Shown: positions 1 through 6,108 of the stretch, piece by piece
Layout: the number at the start of each line of letters is the position of its first letter
Numbering within the stretch: position 1 is the first letter of the stretch
Assembly: GCA_934457235.1 (NCBI GenBank)
Contig: CAKSHT010000041.1
Span: 1-15,454, forward strand
Reading direction: 5' to 3'
Length of the DNA: 15,454 bases
DNA from: an uncultured Oscillospiraceae bacterium
Lineage (GTDB): Bacteria; Bacillota; Clostridia; Oscillospirales; Ruminococcaceae
Notes under the pieces: model-generated
What the model was told of the DNA's origin: nothing
Databases searched by the model: none
Seen by the model: only the letters and a program-made list of their open reading frames with translations
Made by a program: the position numbers and the translations under genes

Positions 1-353
1 CTGCGAAGGAGATAATAACCAGCGGAGAGGTGAGCGTCGGCGAGGCGACTGTGTACCGTACGCTTACCAAACTTGCAAACCAGGGAGTGCTGAAGCGCTT
101 CACCGGGGACGGCTCCGGCGCATGCTACCAGCTGATGGACGAGCGCAGGTGCTGTTCGCATTTTCATCTGAAATGCGACCGCTGCCAGAAGCTTATACAC
201 ATGGACTGCGAATTCATGAAAGAGATGCAGGAGCATATAGAGAAAGAGCACGGCTTTTCGGTGGACGTCGGCAGGACGGTCATCTACGGACTGTGCGACC
301 GCTGCCAGAAAGAGCTGGACGAGCTTGAACAGAAGGAAAAGGAGAACAAATGA
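1..353 (+). CDS. Fur-family metal-responsive repressor, probable Zur (5' partial)
   Basis: The reading frame is open from base 3, so the gene enters from outside the window and about 116 C-terminal residues are visible; family members are usually about 140-150 aa. The visible part begins inside the winged helix, with the DNA-recognition helix pattern G-E-A-T-V-Y-R-T-L-x-x-L. The dimerisation domain follows, with the metal-binding stretch HFHLKCDRC and a second CDRC near the C-terminus; these two CxxC pairs form the structural zinc site in Fur proteins. The stop overlaps the znuA start by 4 bp (ATGA), so regulator and transporter are translated from one mRNA. In this family the metal-loaded protein binds operators and represses uptake genes. 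The znu neighbours suggest zinc sensing and autoregulation, but PerR or Fur specificity cannot be excluded from sequence alone. The promoter and operator lie upstream of the window. Confidence 0.88.
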   Translation, partial: AKEIITSGEVSVGEATVYRTLTKLANQGVLKRFTGDGSGACYQLMDERRCCSHFHLKCDRCQKLIHMDCEFMKEMQEHIEKEHGFSVDVGRTVIYGLCDRCQKELDELEQKEKENK

Positions 354-1333
354 GGATAAAGAGGATGATTGCGGCGCTGACCGCCCTGGCGCTCGGCGCG
401 TCGCTGTGCGGCTGCTCCGGCGGCAGCGCTGAGGGGAACGCGGACAAGCCGCTTGTAATAACGACGATATTTCCGGCATATGATTTCGCGCGGCAGGTGT
501 TCGGCGATACCGCTGATGTAAAAATGCTGCTCAAGCCTGGTCAGGAGAGCCACAGCTACGATCCCTCCGCAAAGGATATCGTGGAGATAACCGGCTGCGA
601 CCTGTTCGTGTATAACGGCGGTGAATCCGACCAGTGGGTGGAGAGCGTGTTACAGGCGGCTCCGGATATAAATACGTTCCGTATGACGGACGCCGTTTCA
701 CTGCTTGACGAGGAAGTGTCCGAGGGCATGCAGGCAGGGGAGCACGACCATGACGAGGACGAGCATGACGAGCACGACCACAACGAGGACGAGCATGACG
801 AAGAATACGACGAGCATGTATGGACTTCTCCGGACAATGCGGCGGCGATCGTCCGGGCGCTTGGGATAAAGGCGATGGAGCTTTTCCCGGACAATTCAGA
901 GGAGCTTGCGACGAATACCGAGATGTACGCTTCGCAGATAGATAACGTTGACGAGCAGCTGCGGCAGCTCCTGGACGGCGAGAAGCGGTATTTCATATTC
1001 GGCGACAGATTCCCGCTGCTGTATTTCTTCAAGAATTACGGACTTAACTATTACGCGGCGTTTCCGGGCTGTGGCAGCGAAACAGAGCCGTCTGCGCAGA
1101 CGGTGACGTTCCTGCTTGACAAGCTGGAGCAGCCGGACGCGGTGAAGGCTGTGTTCTGCATAGAGCTTTCCGGCAGAAAGCTGGCGGACGTCCTCGCGCA
1201 GGATTCCGGACTGGACGTGGTGGAATTCCACACCTGCCATAATATTTCGGCGGACGACCTGGCGGCGGGAGAAACCTACGTTTCACTGATGCTGCGGAAT
1301 AAACAGATGCTGGAGAGAGTACTGGTGAATTGA
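350..1333 (+). CDS. znuA: Zinc-type ABC transporter substrate-binding lipoprotein
   Basis: This 327-aa lipoprotein is the extracellular metal-capture component of a cluster A-I (ZnuA/TroA) ABC importer. It has a lipoprotein signal (basic MRIKR, hydrophobic stretch, lipobox L-C-G-C with the acylated Cys probably at 22), then a mature start reading ITTIFPAYDFARQVFGD. Candidate metal ligands are H68 (ESHSYDP) and H156 (DEHVW). Between them lies an acidic His-rich loop (about residues 131-156) of the kind found in zinc-specific ZnuA proteins. The third His of classical ZnuA falls in a segment that here reads GDRFPLLYFF, so it seems replaced; D219 is in about that place. The C-terminal lobe carries FHTCHNIS, which offers further His and Cys residues. 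The gene overlaps the regulator by 4 bp and is followed after 1 bp by the ATPase gene. Zinc is the best guess; manganese is less likely given the His-rich loop. Confidence 0.9.
   Translation: MRIKRMIAALTALALGASLCGCSGGSAEGNADKPLVITTIFPAYDFARQVFGDTADVKMLLKPGQESHSYDPSAKDIVEITGCDLFVYNGGESDQWVESVLQAAPDINTFRMTDAVSLLDEEVSEGMQAGEHDHDEDEHDEHDHNEDEHDEEYDEHVWTSPDNAAAIVRALGIKAMELFPDNSEELATNTEMYASQIDNVDEQLRQLLDGEKRYFIFGDRFPLLYFFKNYGLNYYAAFPGCGSETEPSAQTVTFLLDKLEQPDAVKAVFCIELSGRKLADVLAQDSGLDVVEFHTCHNISADDLAAGETYVSLMLRNKQMLERVLVN
740..799 (+). repeat. Two tandem 30-bp units encoding the His/Asp/Glu-rich loop of ZnuA
   Basis: Bases 740-769 and 770-799 are in-frame copies of a 30-bp unit that differ at two positions. 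They encode EHDHDEDEHD and EHDHNEDEHD (residues 131-150). The loop therefore grew by tandem duplication of ten codons. Confidence 0.9.
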
Positions 1334-1334
1334 T

Positions 1335-2051
1335 ATGGAGCAGGAAGAACTCATAAAAGTGAACAGCCTGGCGCTGTCTTATGAAAATATGACGGTCATA
1401 AAGGATCTCAGCTTCACTGTGAACAGCGGGGATTATCTGTGCATTGTCGGCGAAAACGGCTCCGGTAAGAGCACCCTGGTGAAGTCGCTTCTGTCGCTGA
1501 AAAAGCCGGTCGGCGGCACTATAAGCTTCGGCGGCGGGCTTCGCAGGAGCGAGATAGGATATCTTCCGCAGCAGACCGGCGCGCAGCAGGATTTTCCGGC
1601 GAGCGTGGGGGAGGTAGTAATATCCGGCTGCCTTAACTCAATGGGATTACGTCCGTTCTATACTGAGCGCGAACGCAGGATGGCGGCGGAAAACATGGAG
1701 CGCCTGGGAATAACGAACCTCAAAAAGCGCTGCTACCGGGAATTATCCGGCGGACAGCAGCAGCGGGTGCTGCTTGCAAGGGCGCTCTGCGCGACTAAGA
1801 AGCTGCTTTTGCTGGACGAGCCGGTATCTGGTCTTGATCCCATGGTCACAGCGGAGATGTACGACCTGATAAAGGGGATAAACCGCAGCGGAGTTACGAT
1901 AATCATGGTAACTCACGATATATCCGCAGCGCTCCGGCAGGCAACGAAAATTCTGTGCCTGCGGCATGACAGCTGGTTCTGCGGAACTCCGGCGGAGTTC
2001 CTGGATGACAAGTCGTCTGATTTCATGAGAGGAGGCGCCGGAAATGGCTGA
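1335..2051 (+). CDS. znuC: Zinc-type ABC transporter ATP-binding protein
   Basis: This 238-aa cytoplasmic ATPase powers metal import through the adjacent permease. All ABC motifs are present: Walker A GENGSGKST (39-47), Q-loop near LPQQTG (77-82), signature LSGGQQQR (137-144), Walker B LLLLDEP (157-163), D-loop SGLDP and H-loop H194 (VTHD). The sequence of the Q-loop to signature segment (SVGEVVISGCLN) and the length are typical of the ZnuC/MntB branch. The ATG lies 1 bp after the znuA stop, and the end overlaps znuB by 8 bp, so the three transporter genes are translationally coupled. Metal specificity comes from the binding protein, so zinc is inferred from context. Confidence 0.93.
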   Translation: MEQEELIKVNSLALSYENMTVIKDLSFTVNSGDYLCIVGENGSGKSTLVKSLLSLKKPVGGTISFGGGLRRSEIGYLPQQTGAQQDFPASVGEVVISGCLNSMGLRPFYTERERRMAAENMERLGITNLKKRCYRELSGGQQQRVLLARALCATKKLLLLDEPVSGLDPMVTAEMYDLIKGINRSGVTIIMVTHDISAALRQATKILCLRHDSWFCGTPAEFLDDKSSDFMRGGAGNG

Positions 2052-2868
2052 TATAATTTCCGCGTTTATAAGTACTCCGATACTTATGCGGGCGCTTCTG
2101 GTGGGAATACTGGTTTCGCTGTGTGCCGCGCTTCTGGGAGTCAGTCTTGTATTGAAGCGCTACAGCATGATCGGCGACGGTCTTTCGCACGTCGGCTTCG
2201 GTGCGCTTGCTATAGCGGCGGTGATGAACTGGGCGCCTATGGCAGTGGCAGTGCCGGTGGTTATTGCGGCGGCGTTCCTGCTGCTGAGGATCTCCGGAAG
2301 CAGCCGTATCAAGGGAGATTCGGCAATCGCGCTGATATCCACGGGCGCCCTGGCGCTTGGCGTTATGGCGGTCTCACTTTCCGGAATGAACAGCGACCTT
2401 GACAGCTACCTTTTCGGAAGTATCCTGGCGATAAGCGAGGGCGATGTTGTGATAAGCGTTGTGCTGGCGCTGCTTGTCCTGGTTCTGTTCATATTCTTCT
2501 ATACGAAGATCTTTGCGATAACCTTTGACGAGAATTTCGCGAAAGCCACCGGAACCAGGGCGGGTATGTACAACATGCTGATAGCGCTTCTGACAGCGCT
2601 GACTATTGTTATCGGCATGCGTATGATGGGAAGCATGCTCATTTCCAGTCTGATTATATTCCCGGCGCTGTGCAGCATGAGGGTGTTCAAGAGCTTCCGG
2701 GCGGTTACGATATGCTCGGCTGTGATATCCGTCGTGACGTTTATCGCCGGCATGGTGATTTCGTATGAATTCGGTACGCCGAGCGGCGCAAGTATCGTAT
2801 GCGTGAATATCCTGTGCTTTGCGGTATTTTCTGCCATCGGCGGGATAATGCGCAGAAACCGCGCGTGA
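2044..2868 (+). CDS. znuB: Zinc-type ABC transporter permease (ABC-3 family)
   Basis: This 274-aa integral membrane protein has roughly eight hydrophobic segments (first at about residues 15-37, last at about 250-270) and forms the membrane channel of the metal importer. The early cytoplasmic-loop motif DGLSHVGFGALAI is the hallmark of the ABC-3 (ZnuB/TroC/MntC) permeases. The conserved later segment GMRMMGSMLISSLIIFPA is also present. A strong ribosome binding site (GAGAGGAGG, 2027-2035) lies inside the end of znuC, 8 bp before the ATG, and fixes this start despite the 8-bp overlap. It is the last gene of the operon. No T-tract terminator follows it on the + strand; an AT-rich stretch and a convergent-strand hairpin come next. 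Confidence 0.92.
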   Translation: MADIISAFISTPILMRALLVGILVSLCAALLGVSLVLKRYSMIGDGLSHVGFGALAIAAVMNWAPMAVAVPVVIAAAFLLLRISGSSRIKGDSAIALISTGALALGVMAVSLSGMNSDLDSYLFGSILAISEGDVVISVVLALLVLVLFIFFYTKIFAITFDENFAKATGTRAGMYNMLIALLTALTIVIGMRMMGSMLISSLIIFPALCSMRVFKSFRAVTICSAVISVVTFIAGMVISYEFGTPSGASIVCVNILCFAVFSAIGGIMRRNRA

Positions 2869-2896
2869 TATACTATTAAAATATAATATATTAAAA

Positions 2897-2920
2897 AAGG
2901 GCGGAGAAATCTCTGCCCTT
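2897..2920 (-). terminator. Rho-independent terminator for hcp (reads on - strand)
   Basis: Arms AAGGGCGGAGA (2897-2907) and TCTCTGCCCTT (2910-2920) pair over 11 bp with one G-T wobble and a tiny AA loop. On the - strand the hairpin is followed by TTTTTTAA (complement of 2891-2898), the usual U-tract. On the + strand only GGCTTG follows, so it would work poorly for znuB. It lies about 290 bases past the hcp stop because a repeat element separates the two. Confidence 0.75.
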
Positions 2921-3191
2921 GGCTTGTCGAAAAAGTCATATTGGCAGTTAAAATTAAAGAAACCGTGGGGGAAAACTCTTCGTTTCCCAGACACGCTTCG
3001 CTTAGTCTGCCCCAGCCCACACCCCTTTAGCGCTTTGTTGTCGTAAATGCCGCACTTCGTGCGGAGTCGCGGGGCGCTGCCCCGCCCCCGCCAGCCTTTT
3101 GAAGCGTTCACGCCGTGAGCGAAGCGAATTAAAGGCGTGAATGAGAGGTTGGACCGAAAACTTCGATAGCGCTTCGCGCGAAAAATAGTAG

Positions 3192-3207
3192 TTTCTCTCC
3201 GCCCTTT
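3192..3207. repeat. Duplicated copy of hcp terminator arm
   Basis: Read on the - strand, just after hcp, this is AAAGGGCGGAGAGAAA, nearly the same as the AAGGGC(A/G)GAGA arms of the terminator at 2897-2920. It has no local pairing partner. It looks like one half of a target duplication left when the element between the two copies entered. Confidence 0.5.
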
Positions 3208-3211
3208 AGTC

Positions 3212-4774
3212 TTATCCCATTATCATTTTAAGATCATCTTCCGGTGTAGTCGCGGCGCGCAGACAGAACTTCTCCTGGAGCACACCGAGTACCGCTGGTG
3301 ACACGAATGCCGGAACTGTCGGACCGAGGATAATATTCTTTATTCCGAGGTAAAGCAGCGTCAGCAGAATGCACACGGCTTTCTGCTCGTACCAGGAGAG
3401 CACCAGCGTCAGCGGAAGATCGTTGACTCCGCAGCCGAAAGCCTCCGCCAGAGCCATTGCGACGCGGATAGCGCTGTAGGAATCGTTGCACTGACCCATG
3501 TCGAGAATGCGCGGGATCCCGTCGATGGTGCCGAGATCCATGTCGTTAAGGCGGTACTTGCCGCAGGCGAGGGTCAGAATAAGCGTATCCGGGGGAGTGA
3601 GCCGCGCGAAGTCGCTGTAGTAGCTCCGGCTGGGCGAAGCTCCGTCGCAGCCGCCGATAAGGAAGATATGACGTATCTTACCTGACTTTATAAGCGAAAT
3701 TATCTTGTCGGCATTGGAGAGCACGGCGTTATGCGCAAATCCGGTGATGACGCTGTGTCCGCCGTTCATTCCGGTCATTTCCTTGTCGGAATCGTAGCCG
3801 CCGCACTCCAGCGCCTTCCTGATGACCGGGGTGAAATCCTTGTCCGCGCCGATGTGGGTCACTTCCGGGTAGGATACGACGGATGTCGTGAAAATACGGT
3901 CGCAATAGCTCTGACGCAGGGGCATGATACAGTTGGTAGTGAACAGCACCGGCGCGGGAATATTGTGGAATTCCGACTGCTGATTCTGCCAGCCGGTGCC
4001 GAAATTTCCTTTCAGCTGTGTGTGCTTTTTCAGCTCCGGATAACCGTGCGCCGGGAGCATTTCACTATGTGTGTAGATGTTCACGCCCTTTCCGTCGGTC
4101 TGCTCCAGAAGCAGCTTCATGTCATGCAGGTCGTGACCGCTGACAACGATGAACGGACCTTTTTCGATAGTCAGCGGGACTTCCGTTGGCACAGGGTCGC
4201 CGTACGCCTGGGTGTTCGCGTGGTCGAGAAGCTCCAGACATTTAAGATTTACTGCGCCGGTTTTCAGCACCAGCGGCAGCAGGACGTCCTGCGGCTCCTC
4301 TTCGCCGAGGTGGTACAGCGCCTCGTAGAAGAAGTCGTCCACCTCGCGGCAGGTGTGACCGAGCACCCGTGCATGGTAGGCGTATGCCGCCATTCCTTTA
4401 AGTCCGAACAGCGTAAGGGATTTCAGCGAGCGTATATTCTCGTCGCCGTCCCAGAGTCTTTCCATAGGGTAATTCCCGATATTTCCGGAGCATAGCCGGC
4501 GCTTTTCCTGCTCGATCTCGGCGAGGATATCTTTTATTGTTGAATTGTTGAAATTTACGTTGGTTATCGTGGTGAACAGCGCCTTTTCAACCAGCGCGTC
4601 GGTCTGTTCAGTGGGCTTTCCGGATCTCGCGGCGCGGGATAAGCCGATAAGAGCGCCGATGATATCGTCCTGGAGGTTCGCGGTGTCTGATTTTTTGCCG
4701 CATACGCCCGCCTTTCCGTTACAGCCGGTGTTATGGGCGGTCTGCTGGCACTGGAAGCAAAACATGTCTTTCAT
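3212..4774 (-). CDS. hcp: Hybrid cluster protein (hydroxylamine reductase-type)
   Basis: This 520-aa cytoplasmic Fe-S protein is linked to nitric oxide/hydroxylamine detoxification; recent family work favours NO reductase or S-nitrosylase roles. The N-terminal cubane motif is C6-x2-C9-x8-C18-x6-C25, the short spacing found in strict anaerobes. All eight hybrid-cluster ligands of the Desulfovibrio enzyme can be matched at a near-constant offset: H214 (SGHDLHD), E238, C282 (TTNC), C376 (GGCDGA, the persulfide Cys), C404 (LACGKYRLN), C429 (GQCNDSY), E463 and K465 (WYEQK). Length is slightly below the usual 540-550. The start is supported by AAAGGA 8 bp upstream on the - strand. The gene stands alone with no hcr reductase beside it, and is divergent from the lipoprotein at 4937 with a 162-bp shared upstream region. 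Confidence 0.96.
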   Translation of the reverse strand: MKDMFCFQCQQTAHNTGCNGKAGVCGKKSDTANLQDDIIGALIGLSRAARSGKPTEQTDALVEKALFTTITNVNFNNSTIKDILAEIEQEKRRLCSGNIGNYPMERLWDGDENIRSLKSLTLFGLKGMAAYAYHARVLGHTCREVDDFFYEALYHLGEEEPQDVLLPLVLKTGAVNLKCLELLDHANTQAYGDPVPTEVPLTIEKGPFIVVSGHDLHDMKLLLEQTDGKGVNIYTHSEMLPAHGYPELKKHTQLKGNFGTGWQNQQSEFHNIPAPVLFTTNCIMPLRQSYCDRIFTTSVVSYPEVTHIGADKDFTPVIRKALECGGYDSDKEMTGMNGGHSVITGFAHNAVLSNADKIISLIKSGKIRHIFLIGGCDGASPSRSYYSDFARLTPPDTLILTLACGKYRLNDMDLGTIDGIPRILDMGQCNDSYSAIRVAMALAEAFGCGVNDLPLTLVLSWYEQKAVCILLTLLYLGIKNIILGPTVPAFVSPAVLGVLQEKFCLRAATTPEDDLKMIMG

Positions 4775-4810
4775 TGAGATTTTCCTTTCTGTTTGTGGAT
4801 TTTACGGGAT

Positions 4811-4839
4811 ATTATCTCCGGCGTTTCCGGAAAAATACA
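4811..4839 (-). promoter_or_regulatory. Possible hcp promoter with a palindrome in its spacer
   Basis: On the - strand a -10-like GATAAT (complement of 4811-4816) lies 17 bp from a poor -35, TGTATT (4834-4839). The spacer holds the perfect 10-bp palindrome TTTCCGGAAA (4824-4833). A weak -35 plus a palindrome would suit a regulated promoter, but no known binding motif was recognised. Confidence 0.35.
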
Positions 4840-4858
4840 TGCGGGTGCCTTTTTCTGG

Positions 4859-4887
4859 TTGAATTGTCCTGGAAAGTGTGCTATAAT
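4859..4887 (+). promoter_or_regulatory. Sigma-A promoter of the two-domain lipoprotein
   Basis: TTGAAT (4859-4864), a 17-bp spacer and a perfect TATAAT (4882-4887) preceded by TGC (extended -10). The expected transcript start is about 40 bp ahead of the ATG at 4937. It is divergent from hcp. Confidence 0.8.
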
Positions 4888-4936
4888 ATACCGGAAAGCT
4901 TTTACTATATGTAACGATGAAAATGGAGGGTAACTC

Positions 4937-5863
4937 ATGAAAAAATATGCGACAGCCGTGGTGTTGGCATGCTCTGTCCTGCTTGCGGGGTGCAGCGGGA
5001 ATTCCAGCCTGCCGGAAAGCTCCGAAACCGACAAGCTCCCTACAACGGACGTGATTTTATCAACCGAGCCTGCCGCCCCGACGGAGGAAAACTCCGTGCC
5101 GCAAACAACTCCGGAACAGACGCAGGCGGACGATGAAACCACCGTTCCGCAGGCGGAAACCACAGTGCCTGAAAATCCCGGCGGATACATAGCGGACTGG
5201 ATATACGGCACCTGGAGCGTCATCAGCGTGAACGGCGTGGATTTCTGGTCGTACGCCGACGCGAATGAGATATACGGCGAGCGACAGATGGCGTTCGACA
5301 AGGATTCCTGCACCATTACAAGCGGCGAGGGCGGGCTTGACTGGGAATTCACCTACGCGATAACCGACGGCGGCGCTGTGATTTACGACGAGGACGGCAG
5401 CGAATGGGCGGAGCTGACCTACGACCCGTCCGCGGATACACTGACTTTTGCGACCGGCGGAGAAACAGTCGTGATGCGGCGCGGTGAAAATCCGCGCCAG
5501 GGAAATCAGCAGGGCCTGCAGTCGGACGGCATGACATACATCGCCGATTGGATCTACGGCACATGGAGCGCGATATCTGTAAACGGTCAGGAGTTCTGGC
5601 AGTTTGCAGATGAGAACGGGATCTCCGGAGAATATATACTGAACTTCACCGCCCAGGGCGTTGATGTCATCGAGGGCGACGAGCTGCGGAGCACATTAAC
5701 CTACCGCATAACCGACGCCGGCGCGGAGATCACGGACGCTTCCGGAAATGCAGTCCCGCTGACATACGACCCGTCAGCCGACGCACTCACCGTGACGGAC
5801 AGCGGAGAAACGGCAGTTCTGAAACGCGGAAACAATCCCAGACCTGATGATTATGGACAGTAA
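4937..5863 (+). CDS. Secreted lipoprotein with two tandem GTW/NG-type domains
   Basis: This 308-aa lipoprotein of unknown function has a signal peptide with lipobox LLAGC (acylated C19). A disordered, Thr/Pro/Glu-rich linker follows to about residue 82, then two homologous domains at 84-187 and 201-302. Each domain begins YIADWIYGTWS, continues with VNG, and ends with LTYDPSADxLT...ETxVxxRGxNPR. The short beta-rich pattern (G-T-W near the start, alternating hydrophobics, Y-D-P-S-A-D near the end) suggests a small lipocalin-like barrel, but that is inference only. A GGAGGG ribosome binding site (4925-4930) supports the start. A related single domain occurs in the next two lipoproteins, so the three look like paralogs. 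Two alternatives cannot be excluded: a surface binding protein or an envelope stress lipoprotein. Confidence 0.85.
   Translation: MKKYATAVVLACSVLLAGCSGNSSLPESSETDKLPTTDVILSTEPAAPTEENSVPQTTPEQTQADDETTVPQAETTVPENPGGYIADWIYGTWSVISVNGVDFWSYADANEIYGERQMAFDKDSCTITSGEGGLDWEFTYAITDGGAVIYDEDGSEWAELTYDPSADTLTFATGGETVVMRRGENPRQGNQQGLQSDGMTYIADWIYGTWSAISVNGQEFWQFADENGISGEYILNFTAQGVDVIEGDELRSTLTYRITDAGAEITDASGNAVPLTYDPSADALTVTDSGETAVLKRGNNPRPDDYGQ
5186..5842 (+). repeat. Intragenic tandem duplication of about 104 codons
   Basis: Copy 1 spans 5186-5497 and copy 2 spans 5537-5842, separated by a 13-codon linker. Protein identity is high at both ends of the unit and lower in the middle, while the DNA has drifted at third positions. 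The duplication is therefore fairly old. Confidence 0.8.
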
Positions 5864-5908
5864 ATTACAGGATTGTAAATCATCTGTTAATTGTAAACGG
5901 TTACATTG

Positions 5909-5949
5909 TTTCATTTCATAAATCTGTAAAATGAACAGTATTTTTTGCA
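5909..5949 (+). terminator. Weak candidate terminator after the two-domain lipoprotein
   Basis: GTTTCATTT pairs imperfectly with AAATGAAC across an A-rich loop, and a TATTTTTT run follows. The stem is AT-rich and has a bulge, so this is only a possible terminator. Confidence 0.3.
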
Positions 5950-5975
5950 CAAGAGTTGATAAACTTTGTGTTATT

Positions 5976-5989
5976 CACCAAAGTTGGTG
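5976..5989. promoter_or_regulatory. Interrupted palindrome just upstream of a consensus promoter
   Basis: CACCAA-ag-TTGGTG is a perfect 6-bp inverted repeat with a 2-bp centre. It lies 9 bp before the -35 of the promoter at 5999-6027, with further ATT/AAT symmetry outside it. Position and form suit an operator or activator site; no known regulator is recognised. Confidence 0.4.
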
Positions 5990-5998
5990 TGAATGCGG

Positions 5999-6027
5999 TT
6001 GACAAACTGATAGTCATGTGCTATAAT
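5999..6027 (+). promoter_or_regulatory. Full-consensus sigma-A promoter
   Basis: TTGACA (5999-6004), exactly 17 bp, TATAAT (6022-6027), with TGC immediately before the -10 (extended -10). This is as close to consensus as possible and should be very strong; it drives the Ala-rich lipoprotein at 6109. Confidence 0.92.
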
Positions 6028-6108
6028 CCCTAATGTTGTGAAAAGCGCCTTGTGGCAAAACTTTACAACGAGAATAAAAGAGATATATATTGACGAGGAG
6101 AAATCACT

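Larger units (their letters stand above)
2869..3211. repeat. Hairpin-rich non-coding repeat element between znuB and hcp
   Basis: No credible gene lies in these 343 bases. Short palindromes fill the stretch: CCGCAC-ttc-GTGCGG (3050-3064), GCGGGGC-gct-GCCCCGC (3069-3085), TTCACGCC/GGCGTGAA (3107-3114 and 3134-3141), GCGC-ttc-GCGC (3169-3179) and a 9-bp long-range pair CGCTTCGCT/AGCGAAGCG (2994-3002 and 3118-3126). The left end carries GCTTGTCGAAAAAGT (2922-2936), which recurs exactly, inverted, at 6960-6974 in the second element. A partial copy of the terminator arm lies at the other end (3192-3207). The core element is about 2921-3191. It reads as a MITE- or REP-like sequence now forming the 3' UTR of hcp. 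Confidence 0.7.

Noticed and set aside
2374..3111. 245-codon - strand frame covering the end of znuB and the first hairpin element
   Set aside because: Half is antisense to a membrane protein and the rest is palindromic repeat; no start signal or domain is seen.
2994..3179. Regularly recurring CTTCGC/GCGAAG motifs considered as a CRISPR array
   Set aside because: Copies are short, inverted as well as direct, unequally spaced and without unique spacers; they are hairpin arms.
3731..4495. 254-codon + strand frame inside hcp
   Set aside because: hcp conserves all eight cluster ligands on the other strand; this frame is an Arg/His/Val-rich shadow without motifs.
4917..4940. 7-codon frame whose stop overlaps the ATG of the two-domain lipoprotein
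   Set aside because: It has no ribosome binding site and contains the real Shine-Dalgarno of the lipoprotein gene; likely chance.
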